64,000 nucleotides of DNA from Salinimonas profundi (GTDB lineage: Bacteria; Pseudomonadota; Gammaproteobacteria; Enterobacterales; Alteromonadaceae): contig NZ_JABBXD010000001.1 in assembly GCF_014750655.1 (NCBI RefSeq), forward strand, positions 419,102 through 483,101, given 5' to 3'. Each line of letters starts with the position of its first letter. Position 1 is the first letter of the stretch. Positions 7,615 through 18,004 of the stretch are shown in pieces. The position numbers and the translations under genes were made by a program. The notes below the pieces were generated by a model. The model was not told where the DNA came from, made no database searches, and worked only from the letters and a program-made list of their open reading frames with translations.

Positions 7615-9555
7615 TTACTGCTGAGTCTCTTCCAGCATGCTTTCTAATTCGTCCCAGCGCGCGTATTTCTCAGTTAACGCGGCCTCGGTTTCTTCCAGCG
7701 TTTTGAGCGTACTGGCAGTGCTATCACTGTCCTGCTTAAAAAATTCGGGAGAGTTTACTTCTTCCTGAAGCGCACTGAGCTTATCTTCCAGCGCCTCTAT
7801 TTGTTGCGGAAGTGTTTCAAGTTCTCTCTGGTCTTTGTATGATAACTTTTTCGGTTTGCTGACAGAAGACTTTGCCTTAGAACTTCCTGATGTCGATTTA
7901 GTTTCATCAGTACGTTGTTTTTGTACTGATTTTTTCTGCGCACTGCGCTGCTTTTCCTGCGCTGTATACCACTGCTCTACATCGGAAAAGCCACCCACAA
8001 ATTCCCTTACCTGCCCGTGGCCTTCAAACACGAGGCAACTGCTTGCTACATTATCAACAAACTCCCGGTCGTGACTTACCAGCAACACTGTGCCCTGATA
8101 CGATGACAGCAGTGTCTCGAGCATTTCAAGGGTTTCGACATCGAGATCATTGGTCGGCTCATCCAGAACCAGTACATTACTGGGTTTTAGCATCAGCTTG
8201 GCAAGCATCAGTCGGTTTTTTTCACCACCTGAAAGCGACTTTACAGGGGCATTGACGCGATCAGGTGAAAATAAATAATCCTGAAGATAGCTGATAACAT
8301 GACGGGGATGGCCATTCACCATCAGATCCCGTTTGCCGTCACCGACGGCATCAATCACGGACTTTTCTAAATCAAGTCCGAAACGATGCTGGTCAAAGTA
8401 GGCTACCTCAAGATTGGTCCCCTGCCTGACCTGCCCATTGCCGGGCGTAAGCTGTCCCAGCAATAATTTTATCAGCGTTGTTTTACCACTGCCATTGGGG
8501 CCAACAAGCGCTATCTTGTCTCCCCGTAACACATTTAAATCAAGATCAGTAACAATGGTTTTGTCTTCAATCTGATAGGACAGATTACTCACCTCGAACA
8601 CCATTTTTCCGGAGCGAACTCCCTGATGCTGGGCGGCAACGACATTGCCCTGCAGTTCACGCCGGGATTTGCGCTCGTCCCGTAGCTTTTTCAACGCCCT
8701 GACGCGACCCTCATTACGCGTCCGTCTGGCTTTGATGCCCTGTCTGATCCAGGTTTCTTCCTGGGCCAGCTTTTTATCAAACTCGGCGTTATGCGTCGCT
8801 TCTACTTCTAAATCGTCCTGCTTTTTTTCCAGGTAACTGTCGTATTCACCCGGATAACTGGTTAATGTGCCGCGGTCCAAATCCACAATTCGCGTTGCCA
8901 TATTGCGGATAAATGCCCGGTCATGACTGACAAAAACAATCGCGCCCTGAAAGTTTACGAGACTTTGTTCCAGCCAGCGGATCATTTCAATATCAAGGTG
9001 GTTGGTCGGCTCATCCAGCAATAACAAATCCGGCGAGCGGACTAACGCTCTTGCCAGTGCGGCTTTTCTTCGCCAGCCGCCTGATAGCGCGGTCAGTGAA
9101 ACGTCCGGGTCAAGCTTAAGCATAGTCAGCGTCTGGGCTATTTGTTGCTCGATCTGCCAGGCATCACGGGCATCAATCTCAGCCTGGAGCTTTTCCAGAC
9201 GAAGCAGGTTTTTATCACTGGGATCGTCGGTGATAAGCCTGGTCAGGTGGTAGTAATCTTTCAGTACCTGACCTATGTCGGCAAGACCCTCTGCCACATA
9301 GTCATACAATGTTACATCTGTGGTCTGCGGCGGATCCTGTTCCAGTCGGGCAACCACAGTTTTATTATCAATGATGCGCTGACCATCATCAGCCATAATG
9401 TCGCCGGCAATAACCTTCATCAGTGTTGATTTGCCGCTACCATTTCGACCCACCAGGCACACGCGCTCGCCGGGCTGAACGACCAATTCCACGCCATTAA
9501 GCAGCGGCGGATTGCCATAGATGACAGTGATATTTTTAAGTTGCAAAATGCTCAT
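7615..9555 (-). CDS. uup: ABC-F family ATPase Uup
   Basis: A 646-aa soluble tandem ABC protein (E. coli Uup 635 aa) that acts on ribosomes or branched DNA intermediates; uup mutants raise precise transposon excision. It has two nucleotide-binding domains: Walker A GRNGSGKST and GPNGSGKTT, signatures LSGGWRRK and LSGGEKNR, Walker B LLLLDEPTN and VLVLDEPTN. Both are intact. An inter-domain linker (residues about 240-310, rich in Arg/Lys) and a C-terminal coiled coil after a Lys/Ser-rich hinge are typical of Uup. There are no membrane segments. The ATG overlaps the stop of the glutaredoxin-like gene by 4 nt. Confidence 0.95.
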   Translation of the reverse strand: MSILQLKNITVIYGNPPLLNGVELVVQPGERVCLVGRNGSGKSTLMKVIAGDIMADDGQRIIDNKTVVARLEQDPPQTTDVTLYDYVAEGLADIGQVLKDYYHLTRLITDDPSDKNLLRLEKLQAEIDARDAWQIEQQIAQTLTMLKLDPDVSLTALSGGWRRKAALARALVRSPDLLLLDEPTNHLDIEMIRWLEQSLVNFQGAIVFVSHDRAFIRNMATRIVDLDRGTLTSYPGEYDSYLEKKQDDLEVEATHNAEFDKKLAQEETWIRQGIKARRTRNEGRVRALKKLRDERKSRRELQGNVVAAQHQGVRSGKMVFEVSNLSYQIEDKTIVTDLDLNVLRGDKIALVGPNGSGKTTLIKLLLGQLTPGNGQVRQGTNLEVAYFDQHRFGLDLEKSVIDAVGDGKRDLMVNGHPRHVISYLQDYLFSPDRVNAPVKSLSGGEKNRLMLAKLMLKPSNVLVLDEPTNDLDVETLEMLETLLSSYQGTVLLVSHDREFVDNVASSCLVFEGHGQVREFVGGFSDVEQWYTAQEKQRSAQKKSVQKQRTDETKSTSGSSKAKSSVSKPKKLSYKDQRELETLPQQIEALEDKLSALQEEVNSPEFFKQDSDSTASTLKTLEETEAALTEKYARWDELESMLEETQQ

Positions 9556-9779
9556 TCAAGAAACCTTTTCAATGCCTGCTGATCAAACGGCCAGCCCAGC
9601 TCTTGCTGTGTATCTGTGCGCTTCAGTACCGGGATACGGGCGCCATACTCATGATACAAAGTGGTGTCGTCACGGACATTGACCAGTGTCACCTGTGGTG
9701 GCGTATCCATACTACGGATCATTGTTAATGCTTTTTGGCACAACGAACAGGCAGGGGCTGTATATAATTCGATTAGCAT
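9552..9779 (-). CDS. Glutaredoxin-like (DUF836-type) thiol protein
   Basis: A 75-aa thioredoxin-fold protein starting MLIELYTAPACSLCQKA, with CSLC as the redox motif and a conserved cis-Pro segment (ARIPVLKR). Such proteins sit next to rlmL and uup in many gammaproteobacteria; the substrate is unknown. A longer start at 9797 would add six residues and overlap rlmL by 25 nt, without a ribosome binding site. The ATG at 9779 matches where the family normally begins, overlaps rlmL by 7 nt, and has GGA about 10 nt upstream. Its TGA overlaps the uup ATG. Confidence 0.85.
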   Translation of the reverse strand: MLIELYTAPACSLCQKALTMIRSMDTPPQVTLVNVRDDTTLYHEYGARIPVLKRTDTQQELGWPFDQQALKRFLE

Positions 9780-11872
9780 TTCTTCATTATCCAGCATTTG
9801 TGTATATTCGGGTGGCGTGAAAAATCGCCGGGAATCGTTTGCGCGCTGATGTTTTCGCAGCTCAGTCCCATGTCGCTGATAGCCTGTTCATCCAGTTTGA
9901 AGCCGCGCTTATTATTTGAAAACACAATTGTGCCGCCGTCATTGAGACACTTATTTGCATCCCGCAACATCGCAATATGATCGCGCTGGACATCCCAGGT
10001 CGCCTGCATTCGTTTTGAATTTGAGAAAGAAGGCGGATCGATGAAAATCAGATCGTATTTTGCAGTGTGAGTAGCAAGCCACTGTGTACAATCAGCCTGG
10101 ATAAATGCATAGGGACCACCCAGCTTGTTTAAACGAAAGTTTTCCCTTGCCCAGTCCAGGTAGGTATTAGACATATCTACTGTACATACAGAACGCGCCT
10201 TACCCAGCGCAGCGGCGACAGACACACTACCGGTGTAAGAGAATAGATTTAACACATCTTTATTCTGTGACAGCTTTTTTATTAGCTGGCGGGTTTCGCG
10301 GTGATCCAGAAACAGGCCTGTGTCCAGATAATCAGTTAAATTCACCAATAAGCGCGCGCCATTTTCATAGATGACTTTTTTAACCCCTTTCTGGTCCATC
10401 TTCTCATACTGAGAAGTCCCCTTCTGGCGGGTTCTGACTTTCAGAGAAATGTTAGAAGACGGTACGCCCGTGACCGCCGGTAAGTGCAAAAGCACTTCCT
10501 GCAGTCGGCGTCGGGCTTTGTTTTCGTCGATATCTTTGGGCGGCGCATATTCCTGCACAACCAGCCAGTCATCATAGCGGTCAATGGCCACATTGTAGTC
10601 TGGCAAATCGGCATCATAAATGCGATAGCAGTTGGTATCCTGTTGTTTGACCCAGCTTTTCATCTTTTTGAGATTTTTACGCAGCCGATTGGCGAACTCA
10701 TGGTTCTCAGCATCGTCTGAAAACTGCTCGCAGTTTTGCTCATCGAGTCGATAATTGACCAGACGACACTCCAGTTTGCCGTTGTTCATAGCGTAATCTT
10801 TTGCTGCGCGCAGTTTCAGAACTCTTAACAGGTCACGGTTACTTGACAGTAACGTGACGTGCCAGCCTTTCCAGGCGGTCTTTAACTGTTTTCCCCATTG
10901 AGAAAACAAAGGTAGCAAATCAGTCAGTTCTCCCAGCCGTTCACCATAGGGGGGATTGGATACCAGATAACCTTTTTCTTTTTCCGGTGGCGCGGCTTTG
11001 GTCGCATCCTGACAGGCAAACTGAATATCGTGAAAAACGCCCGCTTCATCGGCGTTTTTACGTGCAATACTAATCAGTTTTTTGCTGACGTCGCTGGCAA
11101 ATATTGTACCTGATGCAGGCTGTTGTTTGGCCAGGGCATCACCAACCAGTTTATCCCAAAGCGTTGCATCGTGACCCAACCAGCCGTTAAAGCCCCAGTA
11201 AATGCGCTTTATCCCCGGGGCGATATTTCTGGCGATATAGGCAGCTTCAATGGCTACGGTACCCGAGCCACACATCATATCAGCCAGTGGTTTGTGCATA
11301 TCGCTAGTCCAGCCAGATCGCATCAACATCGCGCAGGCAATATGCTCCTTAAGGGGGGCATCGCCGGTTTGCTGACGATAGGCGCGCTGATGCAGGCTGT
11401 TTCCGCTTAGATTAATCCCCAGTGTGACCTGATCACGCTGGCACTTTGCATAAATGGGCAAGTCGGGTTGTCGACGTTCCACTGAGGGGCGCTGTGTACC
11501 CTCTTGCATAAACTGATCGACAATCGCATCCTTAATCTTTACCGCACCAAACTGGGTATTGTTGATAGCCCGATTGGTACCTGAAAAAAGAACACTCAGG
11601 CTGTCTGTGGCACGAAGCTGCTGCTGCCAGTCGATACCATCAGCAATGGCGTAAAGATCGTCGGCTGAATCACATTTTCCCGAATTTAATACCCAGATGA
11701 CGCGATTGGCCAGACGAGACCACAAACACAGCGTGTACGCTTGTTCAAGTGTGCCGGCAAAACTCAGCGCGCCGGGCGACATCTTTATCTCAGCACCCGG
11801 ACACAAGGTAACGATTTCTTCGCGAAGCAATTCATCCAGTCCGCGACTGGTTGTAACTAAAATGGTGTTCAT
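9773..11872 (-). CDS. rlmL: Bifunctional 23S rRNA methyltransferase RlmKL
   Basis: A 699-aa fusion (E. coli 702 aa) that makes m2G2445 and m7G2069 in 23S rRNA with S-adenosylmethionine. The N-terminal THUMP region is followed by the RlmL methyltransferase with catalytic NPPY (LVSNPPYGERLG). The C-terminal RlmK domain has the SAM loop NLFSYTGSVSVAAALGKA and motif IFIDPPSFSNSKRM. Both halves look complete. It lies 33 nt after pyrD and overlaps the glutaredoxin-like gene, so it is part of the pyrD-rlmL-grx-uup-DUF3466 unit. Confidence 0.96.
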   Translation of the reverse strand: MNTILVTTSRGLDELLREEIVTLCPGAEIKMSPGALSFAGTLEQAYTLCLWSRLANRVIWVLNSGKCDSADDLYAIADGIDWQQQLRATDSLSVLFSGTNRAINNTQFGAVKIKDAIVDQFMQEGTQRPSVERRQPDLPIYAKCQRDQVTLGINLSGNSLHQRAYRQQTGDAPLKEHIACAMLMRSGWTSDMHKPLADMMCGSGTVAIEAAYIARNIAPGIKRIYWGFNGWLGHDATLWDKLVGDALAKQQPASGTIFASDVSKKLISIARKNADEAGVFHDIQFACQDATKAAPPEKEKGYLVSNPPYGERLGELTDLLPLFSQWGKQLKTAWKGWHVTLLSSNRDLLRVLKLRAAKDYAMNNGKLECRLVNYRLDEQNCEQFSDDAENHEFANRLRKNLKKMKSWVKQQDTNCYRIYDADLPDYNVAIDRYDDWLVVQEYAPPKDIDENKARRRLQEVLLHLPAVTGVPSSNISLKVRTRQKGTSQYEKMDQKGVKKVIYENGARLLVNLTDYLDTGLFLDHRETRQLIKKLSQNKDVLNLFSYTGSVSVAAALGKARSVCTVDMSNTYLDWARENFRLNKLGGPYAFIQADCTQWLATHTAKYDLIFIDPPSFSNSKRMQATWDVQRDHIAMLRDANKCLNDGGTIVFSNNKRGFKLDEQAISDMGLSCENISAQTIPGDFSRHPNIHKCWIMKKC

Positions 11873-11905
11873 AATGATGCCTTGCCGGCCTGAACCGGCT
11901 GTAAA

Positions 11906-12913
11906 CTAGATTGCGCGGGCAATTGACTTTATCAGTGAAGGACCCTGATAAATAAATGCAGTATAGACCTGGACCAGCGACGCGCCGGCATTGAGCCTGT
12001 CCTGCGCCGCCTTGGCGCTATCAATGCCACCCACGCCAATAATAGGAATTTCTCTGCCTAACGCCTCAGCCAAACGTTGTGTCACTCGCTCTGCCTGTTG
12101 CGTTAATACAGCACCGCTTAAGCCCCCTGCTTCATCAGCATGCTTCAAACCTTCCACCGCATCGCGGCTAAGGGTGGTGTTAGTGGCAATTACGCCATCC
12201 ATCTTAGCATTAAGCAGGGATGCGGCGATGCTATCTATTTGTTCGTCCGACAGATCCGGCGCAATCTTGATGAATAAAGGCACATAGCGTCCGTGTGTTT
12301 CGGTGAGCTTTTTCTGAGCGTCTTTGAGCCCTTTTAACAACGCATCTAACGCATCACCATATTGCAGGTTTCGAAGTCCGGGTGTATTCGGTGAGGAGAT
12401 ATTGACGGTAATATAGCTGGCGTAAGGATACACCTTGTTCAGACAAATCAGATAATCCTCAAGCGCATTCGCCTCTTCAGTATCTTTATTTTTCCCGATA
12501 TTTATACCGATGACGCCTTTAAATTTTGCTTTTTTGACGTTTTCGACCAGGTAATCTACACCTTTGTTATTGAAACCCATGCGGTTGATAATCGCCTGTT
12601 TTTCTTCAATGCGAAATAAACGGGGCTTCGGGTTCCCCGGTTGAGGACGCGGTGTAACCGTACCTATTTCGATAAAGCCAAAGCCCATCGCCGCGAAGGC
12701 ATCAATACAATCGCCGTTCTTATCCAATCCTGCGGCCAATCCAATCGGATTAGGAAAGGTCACACCCGCGACGGTCACCGGCTTTTCCAGCACCGGCTGG
12801 CTATACAACAATTTTGCCGGCGTGTGTTGGGTACGCTTAAGCCACTTTAGGGCAAAGTCATGACTTTTTTCGGGATCACATTTAAGAAGCAGATTTTGGG
12901 CAATGGTCAGCAT
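11906..12913 (-). CDS. pyrD: Dihydroorotate dehydrogenase (quinone), class 2
   Basis: Inner-membrane-associated FMN enzyme of de novo pyrimidine synthesis that oxidises dihydroorotate to orotate and reduces quinone. The protein is 335 aa, near E. coli PyrD (336). Seen are the N-terminal amphipathic helices for membrane contact, the FMN/substrate segment [19 protein letters not shown], the catalytic-serine region [16 protein letters not shown], and the phosphate-binding [12 protein letters not shown]. It is separated from the upstream glutamate dehydrogenase gene by a strong terminator, so it probably starts its own transcript. Confidence 0.97.
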   Translation of the reverse strand: MLTIAQNLLLKCDPEKSHDFALKWLKRTQHTPAKLLYSQPVLEKPVTVAGVTFPNPIGLAAGLDKNGDCIDAFAAMGFGFIEIGTVTPRPQPGNPKPRLFRIEEKQAIINRMGFNNKGVDYLVENVKKAKFKGVIGINIGKNKDTEEANALEDYLICLNKVYPYASYITVNISSPNTPGLRNLQYGDALDALLKGLKDAQKKLTETHGRYVPLFIKIAPDLSDEQIDSIAASLLNAKMDGVIATNTTLSRDAVEGLKHADEAGGLSGAVLTQQAERVTQRLAEALGREIPIIGVGGIDSAKAAQDRLNAGASLVQVYTAFIYQGPSLIKSIARAI

Positions 12914-12932
12914 ATCACTATAAGCTATAAAA

Positions 12933-12953
12933 AAGCCCTGTCAGACAGGGCTT
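12933..12953 (-). terminator. Terminator of the NAD-glutamate dehydrogenase gene
   Basis: Perfect 10-bp arms AAGCCCTGTC and GACAGGGCTT around one A. The minus strand continues with TTTTTT. It separates gdhB (stop 22 nt upstream) from pyrD. Confidence 0.9.
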
Positions 12954-12975
12954 AGTTTCGTCGAATAGCGCTATT

Positions 12976-15900
12976 CTAATGGTTAGACTTCACGCTTAAA
13001 AGCATCAATTCACGTAATGCCACCGAAAACTTCGCAAAGTCATGTGCAGAGCTGGTCTTAAACTCCGACATCATGTGGTACCAGCGCTTAAGTAATGCTT
13101 TATTATTGTCCATCCAGTTGGACAGAATATTGTCAGCATCAGTGGCGTCCGGTCTGCTTTGCAGCAGGTTTGCAGTGATAGAACGCTGCTGCCAGTCAAG
13201 CTCTTCACGATAGGAAGCCCGGGCTAATGCCTGCCAGTGGTTACTGACTGCCTGATTGTTTATTTGATCCAGGAACCAGTGAAGCTCAAGCTGATTACCT
13301 AGCTGGAAGTACAGCTTGGCAATTACAGACGTATCATGATCATCGGCCTCATCAATCTGTGCGATATCAAGACTTGAGAACAGGTTAGAGAAACTGGCCA
13401 CCTGATAAGCGATGTCATCCGGCACACCTTGTTTGGTCAGCGACTCCGTATTCTGGTTGAGCATAGCAAATTCATCTTCAACCAGATATTGCTCAAGATT
13501 CTTACGCAGATCCTCACAGGTGCCACGGTATGCATCAATGGCTTCCTGTATGCCCAGCGACTGGTTACCATGACGAATGTACCAGCGCGCAGTACGACGC
13601 ATGATTCGGCGGGCTTCTTCAAGCATTTTCAGCTGCAAATCGGCATCAATGGCAGTATCCAGCTGTTCAATGCGACGCCACAACGGACCGATATCAAATA
13701 TACCTTTGACGATGCTATATGCATTGGCAATCTCATCCACCGTTGCACCGGTTTCTTCCTGCATACGGAAAACGAAATTCAGCCCCATGTCGTTAAGCAT
13801 ATTGTTGGTCAGCTTAGTGGCGATGATCTCACCGCGCAGTGGATGCTGCTCCATTTGCGATTTGAATTTATCACGCAGGACAGAGGGAAACGCTTCAACC
13901 AGTAGCTTCTCATGGTAAGGGTTCTCTGTAATGGCCGGAATGTTCAGTTCGTCTTTTAAGACCATTTTGCCATAGGCAATCAGAACGCTTAGCTCTGGAC
14001 GTGTGAGGCCTTTATCTTCGGCAACGCGATCAGAAATCTCATCATCAGAAGGAATAAATTCCAGCTCGCGGTTGAGTCGTCCTTCACGCTCAAGACCATG
14101 GATAAACCGCAACTGCTCCTTGAGTGCAGAATTTCCCGCGCGCTCCGTTATAGAGATAGATTGTGTCTGACGGTAACAATCTTCCAGAACCAATTGCGCC
14201 ACATCATCGGTCATTTCATACAGCAAATTATTGCGCTGCTTGGTGGTCAGGTCACCATTGTTGACCAGACTATTCAACAGAATCTTGATGTTGACTTCAT
14301 TATCCGAGCAGTCAACGCCGCCGACATTGTCGATAAAGTCGGTGTTTACTCTGCCGCCGTTCGCCGCGTATTCGATGCGACCAAGTTGAGTGAGACCCAG
14401 GTTACCGCCCTCGCCTACAATCTTAGCCTGCACATCACGCCCGTTAACCCGCAGATCATCATTCGCTCGATCTCCCACTTCAGCATGGGATTCTTTCTTA
14501 CTTTTTACATAAGTGCCGATGCCGCCATTCCAGATAAGATCAACGGGCATCTTCAGAATATTGTGAATAAGCTCGTTTGGCGTCATGGTCATTTGACGGG
14601 TGCCAAGGCACTTTTTCATCTCTGGCGTAAGCTTGATGGATTTATTAGCGCGGCTGAATACACCACCACCTTTAGAGATGAGCTCTTTGTTATAGTCATC
14701 CCATGATAGCCGTGGATTTTCAAACAGGCGCTGGCGCTCTTCATAGCTTTTTGCCACATCCGGCTCAGGGTCGAAGAAAATATGCAGGTGATTAAAGGCA
14801 GCAATTAATTTGGTGTGTTTTGACAGCAGCATACCGTTACCAAATACGTCGCCAGCCATATCACCGATTCCCACACAGCTGAACTCAGTTGTCTGGCAAT
14901 CAATACCTATTTCACGGAAATGACGTTTTACAGATTCCCAGGCACCACGGGCGGTAATACCCATCTTCTTATGGTCGTAGCCGATGCTACCACCAGATGC
15001 AAACGCATCGCCCAGCCAGAAATTGTATTCATCAGAAATGCCATTGGCAATATCAGAAAATGTTGCCGTGCCCTTATCTGCCGCAACGACGAGATACGGG
15101 TCGTCATCATCCAAACGGACCACTTGTTCTGGCGGAACAATTTCACCATTTACAATGTTGTCTGTGATATCCAGCAGGCTTCGTATAAACGTGCGATAAC
15201 ACGCCTGACCTTCCGCCTGTATTACTTCGCGACTGGCACCGGCGGGTAAATCTTTACACACAAAGCCGCCTTTCGCGCCGACCGGTACGATAACGGTATT
15301 TTTAACTTGCTGCGCTTTAACCAGACCCAGGATTTCAGTACGGAAATCCTCCTGACGATCTGACCAGCGCAGTCCACCACGTGCGACTTTGCCGCCGCGA
15401 AGGTGGACCCCTTCAACCTTGGGTGAGTAGACAAATATCTCAAATTTAGGCAGTGGCAATGGCATCTCGGGGATTTTTTCCGGCGCCATTTTAAATGATA
15501 CATAAGGCTTATCGTTGCCGTTTTCATCATTCTGGTAGAAGTTGGTACGCAAGGTTGCCTGCATCATATCCAGATAACGACGAATAATACGGTCATCATC
15601 AAGGTTGCCAACGTTATCCAGCTGCGACTTAATTTCGTTCAGTACTGTCTCTTCGCGCTTTTTGGTGCGTCTCTTGTTCGGGTTGTAACGAAGCTCGAAA
15701 TACGTGACAAGATGCTTGGCTATCTGCGGATAATTAGAAAGCGTATTGGCAATATAATCACGGCTGAATGAGCTGCCGGTCTGACGCATATACTTTGCAT
15801 ATGCTCGTAAAATGGTAACTTTACGGCCGGTTAGTCCGGCTCCTAGTACCAGGCGGTTAAACGCGTCGTCTTCCAGCAGCTTAGACCAGACTTTGGCAAA

Positions 15901-17814
15901 AGCATTCTGAAACAGGCTTTGTGCCTTTTCCATGTCAAGCTTGTCACCCGCTTTATGCAGCATGGTGAAATCCATGACATAGTTCAATTCACCTTCTGAA
16001 CAGGTAATCTTGAACGGGCTTTCATCAATAACACGCAGCCCGAAGTTTTCCAACATTGGCAAAACATCCGACAAATGAATAGGCTCGGCTTTGTGAAACA
16101 GCTTAAGCTTAACAATGTCGCTGTCCTTGCCTTCTTCCTGCGGACGGTAAAACAACATATCCAGCTTATGCTCGTCATTCAGCGACTCGAGTTTACCGAT
16201 ATCCACCAATGCGGCGCTGGGCAGGTTTTGCTCCATATAACTGCGACTGAAGGCATTGTTGTATTTTCGCTCGAGTGCCTTACCGGTTGCTTCGCCATGG
16301 GCTTGACTGATTGCCGATGCCAGCCTGTCGTTCCAGGTCTTGGTCAGCTCAATAATATTCTGTTCAATTTCTTTCACATCATATTCCGCATTGTTGTCTT
16401 CTACCCGGGCTATGTAATGGGTTCTGGCATAAACAGACTCTGAGAAGAATGTAGTAAATTCAACTTCTTCGGTAGCGCCAAGAGATTCTTTAAGTAGCGC
16501 CTGCGTCTCTTTTCGAAGCTGTGTGTTGTAACGCTCTCTGGGGACAAACACCATGCAGGAGAAAAAGCGTCCGAAGATATCCTTGCGGATAAACAGACGG
16601 GTAATACCCCGCTCCTGCATCTGAAAAATGCCCATTACGATTTGTTTGAGTTCTTCAGATGGGGTTTGCAACAATTCGTCTCTGGGATAGGTTTCGACAA
16701 TATTTACAAATGCTTTATAAGCATGTGTGCCAGGCTCGAAACCGCTTAAATCACAAATTTCCTGAATCTTTTCTCGTAAAATAGGTAATTGCGTTACGCT
16801 GGCGTTATAAAATGATGCAGAGTAGAGCCCTAAGAACCGGTGCTCACCAACAACCTGACCACTCTTGTTGTATACTTTAATACCGACATAATCCATATAG
16901 GCCGGACGATGTACGCGAGAACGTGTGTTCGTTTTAGTCAGCATCAACGGGGAATCGCTCAACGCCTCTTCACGGGCAGATGCCGGTAATTTGGACAAGA
17001 GTCTTTCGCGCTCGCTGATTGAGTTTTTCATCAACCCCAGGCTGCTGTCATTATCCGGGATCCAACGATGATCACCTTCAATCGCCTTCACATTGTAATA
17101 GCGGTAGCCCATCATGGTGAAGTTGTGGTCGGCCAGCCAATCCAAAAACTGTTTGATTTTTTTCTCGCCGGTTTTGCTGGTGGGCCAGTTAAGTTTGCCG
17201 GTGTCGTCTTTGACAGCCTGTAAACGATTCGCCATTTCCTGCCAGTCATTGACGGCCAGAGACACTTCATCGACAACCGAATGTAGCTCTTTCGTCAATG
17301 CCTCAACTTCTTTGCGCGACGTCTGACGATCAATTTCAATAAACAGAACCGTTTCTTTCTGGGTATCCTTGCCGTTTGTGCCCGGCTCCATAAATTCGAC
17401 GATTTGATTATCCTTATCACGTTTCAGACCGATTGGGCTGTGCAACAATAAGTGCGACGTGATCCCCATGCGATTCAAAGACATGCGGACAGAATCAACC
17501 AGAAACGGCATATCTTTTACCACTATTTCGACAATAGTGTGACTGGAATGCCAGCCATGCTTGGCGATCTCCGGGTTAAAAACTTTTATGTAGGGTTTAC
17601 TCTCATCGAAATCATAGAGAATATTCCAAAGACTGAGTGTGGCGCCATAGAGGTCGCTGTCGTTACGGTGCTCCAGATCTTCGTTAGATATATTCTTATA
17701 AAGAAGCTGACCGAACTGTTTCACCAGCGCCTGTTGGTTCGCATCCACCTTTTTATCTATCAGCGAAAAAACGTTATCAAGAAGTACAGAGTGTCGCTTG
17801 GTGGTGACTGTCAT
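12976..17814 (-). CDS. gdhB: NAD-specific glutamate dehydrogenase, 180-kDa class
   Basis: A 1612-aa enzyme that deaminates glutamate to 2-oxoglutarate with NAD+, mainly catabolic. The length and layout fit the large (L-GDH180) class: about 700 N-terminal residues of ACT-like and helical regulatory domains, a central catalytic region, and a long C-terminal helical domain. The catalytic core shows GGLRWSDRQEDFRTEILGL, VIVPVGAKGGFVCKDLP with the expected Lys, and FSCVGIGDMAGDVFGNGMLL. It is monocistronic: 190 bp of upstream non-coding sequence, and a terminator directly downstream. Known relatives are allosterically activated, but no effector can be read from sequence. Confidence 0.95.
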   Translation of the reverse strand: MTVTTKRHSVLLDNVFSLIDKKVDANQQALVKQFGQLLYKNISNEDLEHRNDSDLYGATLSLWNILYDFDESKPYIKVFNPEIAKHGWHSSHTIVEIVVKDMPFLVDSVRMSLNRMGITSHLLLHSPIGLKRDKDNQIVEFMEPGTNGKDTQKETVLFIEIDRQTSRKEVEALTKELHSVVDEVSLAVNDWQEMANRLQAVKDDTGKLNWPTSKTGEKKIKQFLDWLADHNFTMMGYRYYNVKAIEGDHRWIPDNDSSLGLMKNSISERERLLSKLPASAREEALSDSPLMLTKTNTRSRVHRPAYMDYVGIKVYNKSGQVVGEHRFLGLYSASFYNASVTQLPILREKIQEICDLSGFEPGTHAYKAFVNIVETYPRDELLQTPSEELKQIVMGIFQMQERGITRLFIRKDIFGRFFSCMVFVPRERYNTQLRKETQALLKESLGATEEVEFTTFFSESVYARTHYIARVEDNNAEYDVKEIEQNIIELTKTWNDRLASAISQAHGEATGKALERKYNNAFSRSYMEQNLPSAALVDIGKLESLNDEHKLDMLFYRPQEEGKDSDIVKLKLFHKAEPIHLSDVLPMLENFGLRVIDESPFKITCSEGELNYVMDFTMLHKAGDKLDMEKAQSLFQNAFAKVWSKLLEDDAFNRLVLGAGLTGRKVTILRAYAKYMRQTGSSFSRDYIANTLSNYPQIAKHLVTYFELRYNPNKRRTKKREETVLNEIKSQLDNVGNLDDDRIIRRYLDMMQATLRTNFYQNDENGNDKPYVSFKMAPEKIPEMPLPLPKFEIFVYSPKVEGVHLRGGKVARGGLRWSDRQEDFRTEILGLVKAQQVKNTVIVPVGAKGGFVCKDLPAGASREVIQAEGQACYRTFIRSLLDITDNIVNGEIVPPEQVVRLDDDDPYLVVAADKGTATFSDIANGISDEYNFWLGDAFASGGSIGYDHKKMGITARGAWESVKRHFREIGIDCQTTEFSCVGIGDMAGDVFGNGMLLSKHTKLIAAFNHLHIFFDPEPDVAKSYEERQRLFENPRLSWDDYNKELISKGGGVFSRANKSIKLTPEMKKCLGTRQMTMTPNELIHNILKMPVDLIWNGGIGTYVKSKKESHAEVGDRANDDLRVNGRDVQAKIVGEGGNLGLTQLGRIEYAANGGRVNTDFIDNVGGVDCSDNEVNIKILLNSLVNNGDLTTKQRNNLLYEMTDDVAQLVLEDCYRQTQSISITERAGNSALKEQLRFIHGLEREGRLNRELEFIPSDDEISDRVAEDKGLTRPELSVLIAYGKMVLKDELNIPAITENPYHEKLLVEAFPSVLRDKFKSQMEQHPLRGEIIATKLTNNMLNDMGLNFVFRMQEETGATVDEIANAYSIVKGIFDIGPLWRRIEQLDTAIDADLQLKMLEEARRIMRRTARWYIRHGNQSLGIQEAIDAYRGTCEDLRKNLEQYLVEDEFAMLNQNTESLTKQGVPDDIAYQVASFSNLFSSLDIAQIDEADDHDTSVIAKLYFQLGNQLELHWFLDQINNQAVSNHWQALARASYREELDWQQRSITANLLQSRPDATDADNILSNWMDNNKALLKRWYHMMSEFKTSSAHDFAKFSVALRELMLLSVKSNH

Positions 17815-17944
17815 GTATAAACCTTAAGTTTGTCGTAAGTGCGGAAAAACCTTGACCATTTTCGCTAAAACAAACGCGTATTGAAAGACCTGTTTTAACG
17901 TTAAATTAACAGCATAGATAAGTATGCACGAAACACCTATAAAA

Positions 17945-17962
17945 AAGGCCCTTCCGGGCCTT
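17945..17962 (-). terminator. Terminator of the RND transporter gene
   Basis: Arms AAGGCCC and GGGCCTT with a TTCC loop; the minus strand runs on into TTTTTT. It ends the leftward DUF1302-DUF1329-propeller-RND unit 43 nt past the transporter stop. Confidence 0.9.
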
Positions 17963-18004
17963 AAAAGTGCTTACCTATGCAAAAATAATTTTGCTTTCGG
18001 GTGT

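Noticed and set aside
9780-9797. Longer N-terminus for the glutaredoxin-like gene
   Set aside because: It would deepen the overlap with rlmL and has no Shine-Dalgarno sequence; the family normally starts close to the first beta strand, as with the ATG at 9779.
11884-11900. Short GCCGG/CCGGC stem between rlmL and pyrD
   Set aside because: Only five base pairs and no T run on the minus strand, so it is not a credible terminator inside this operon.
13429-13905. Plus-strand frame of 158 codons within the glutamate dehydrogenase gene
   Set aside because: It lies antisense within a clear 1612-aa gene, lacks a start signal and has no recognisable domain. Other long antisense frames here (14098-14706, 38395-38841, 58596-59207) were rejected for the same reason.
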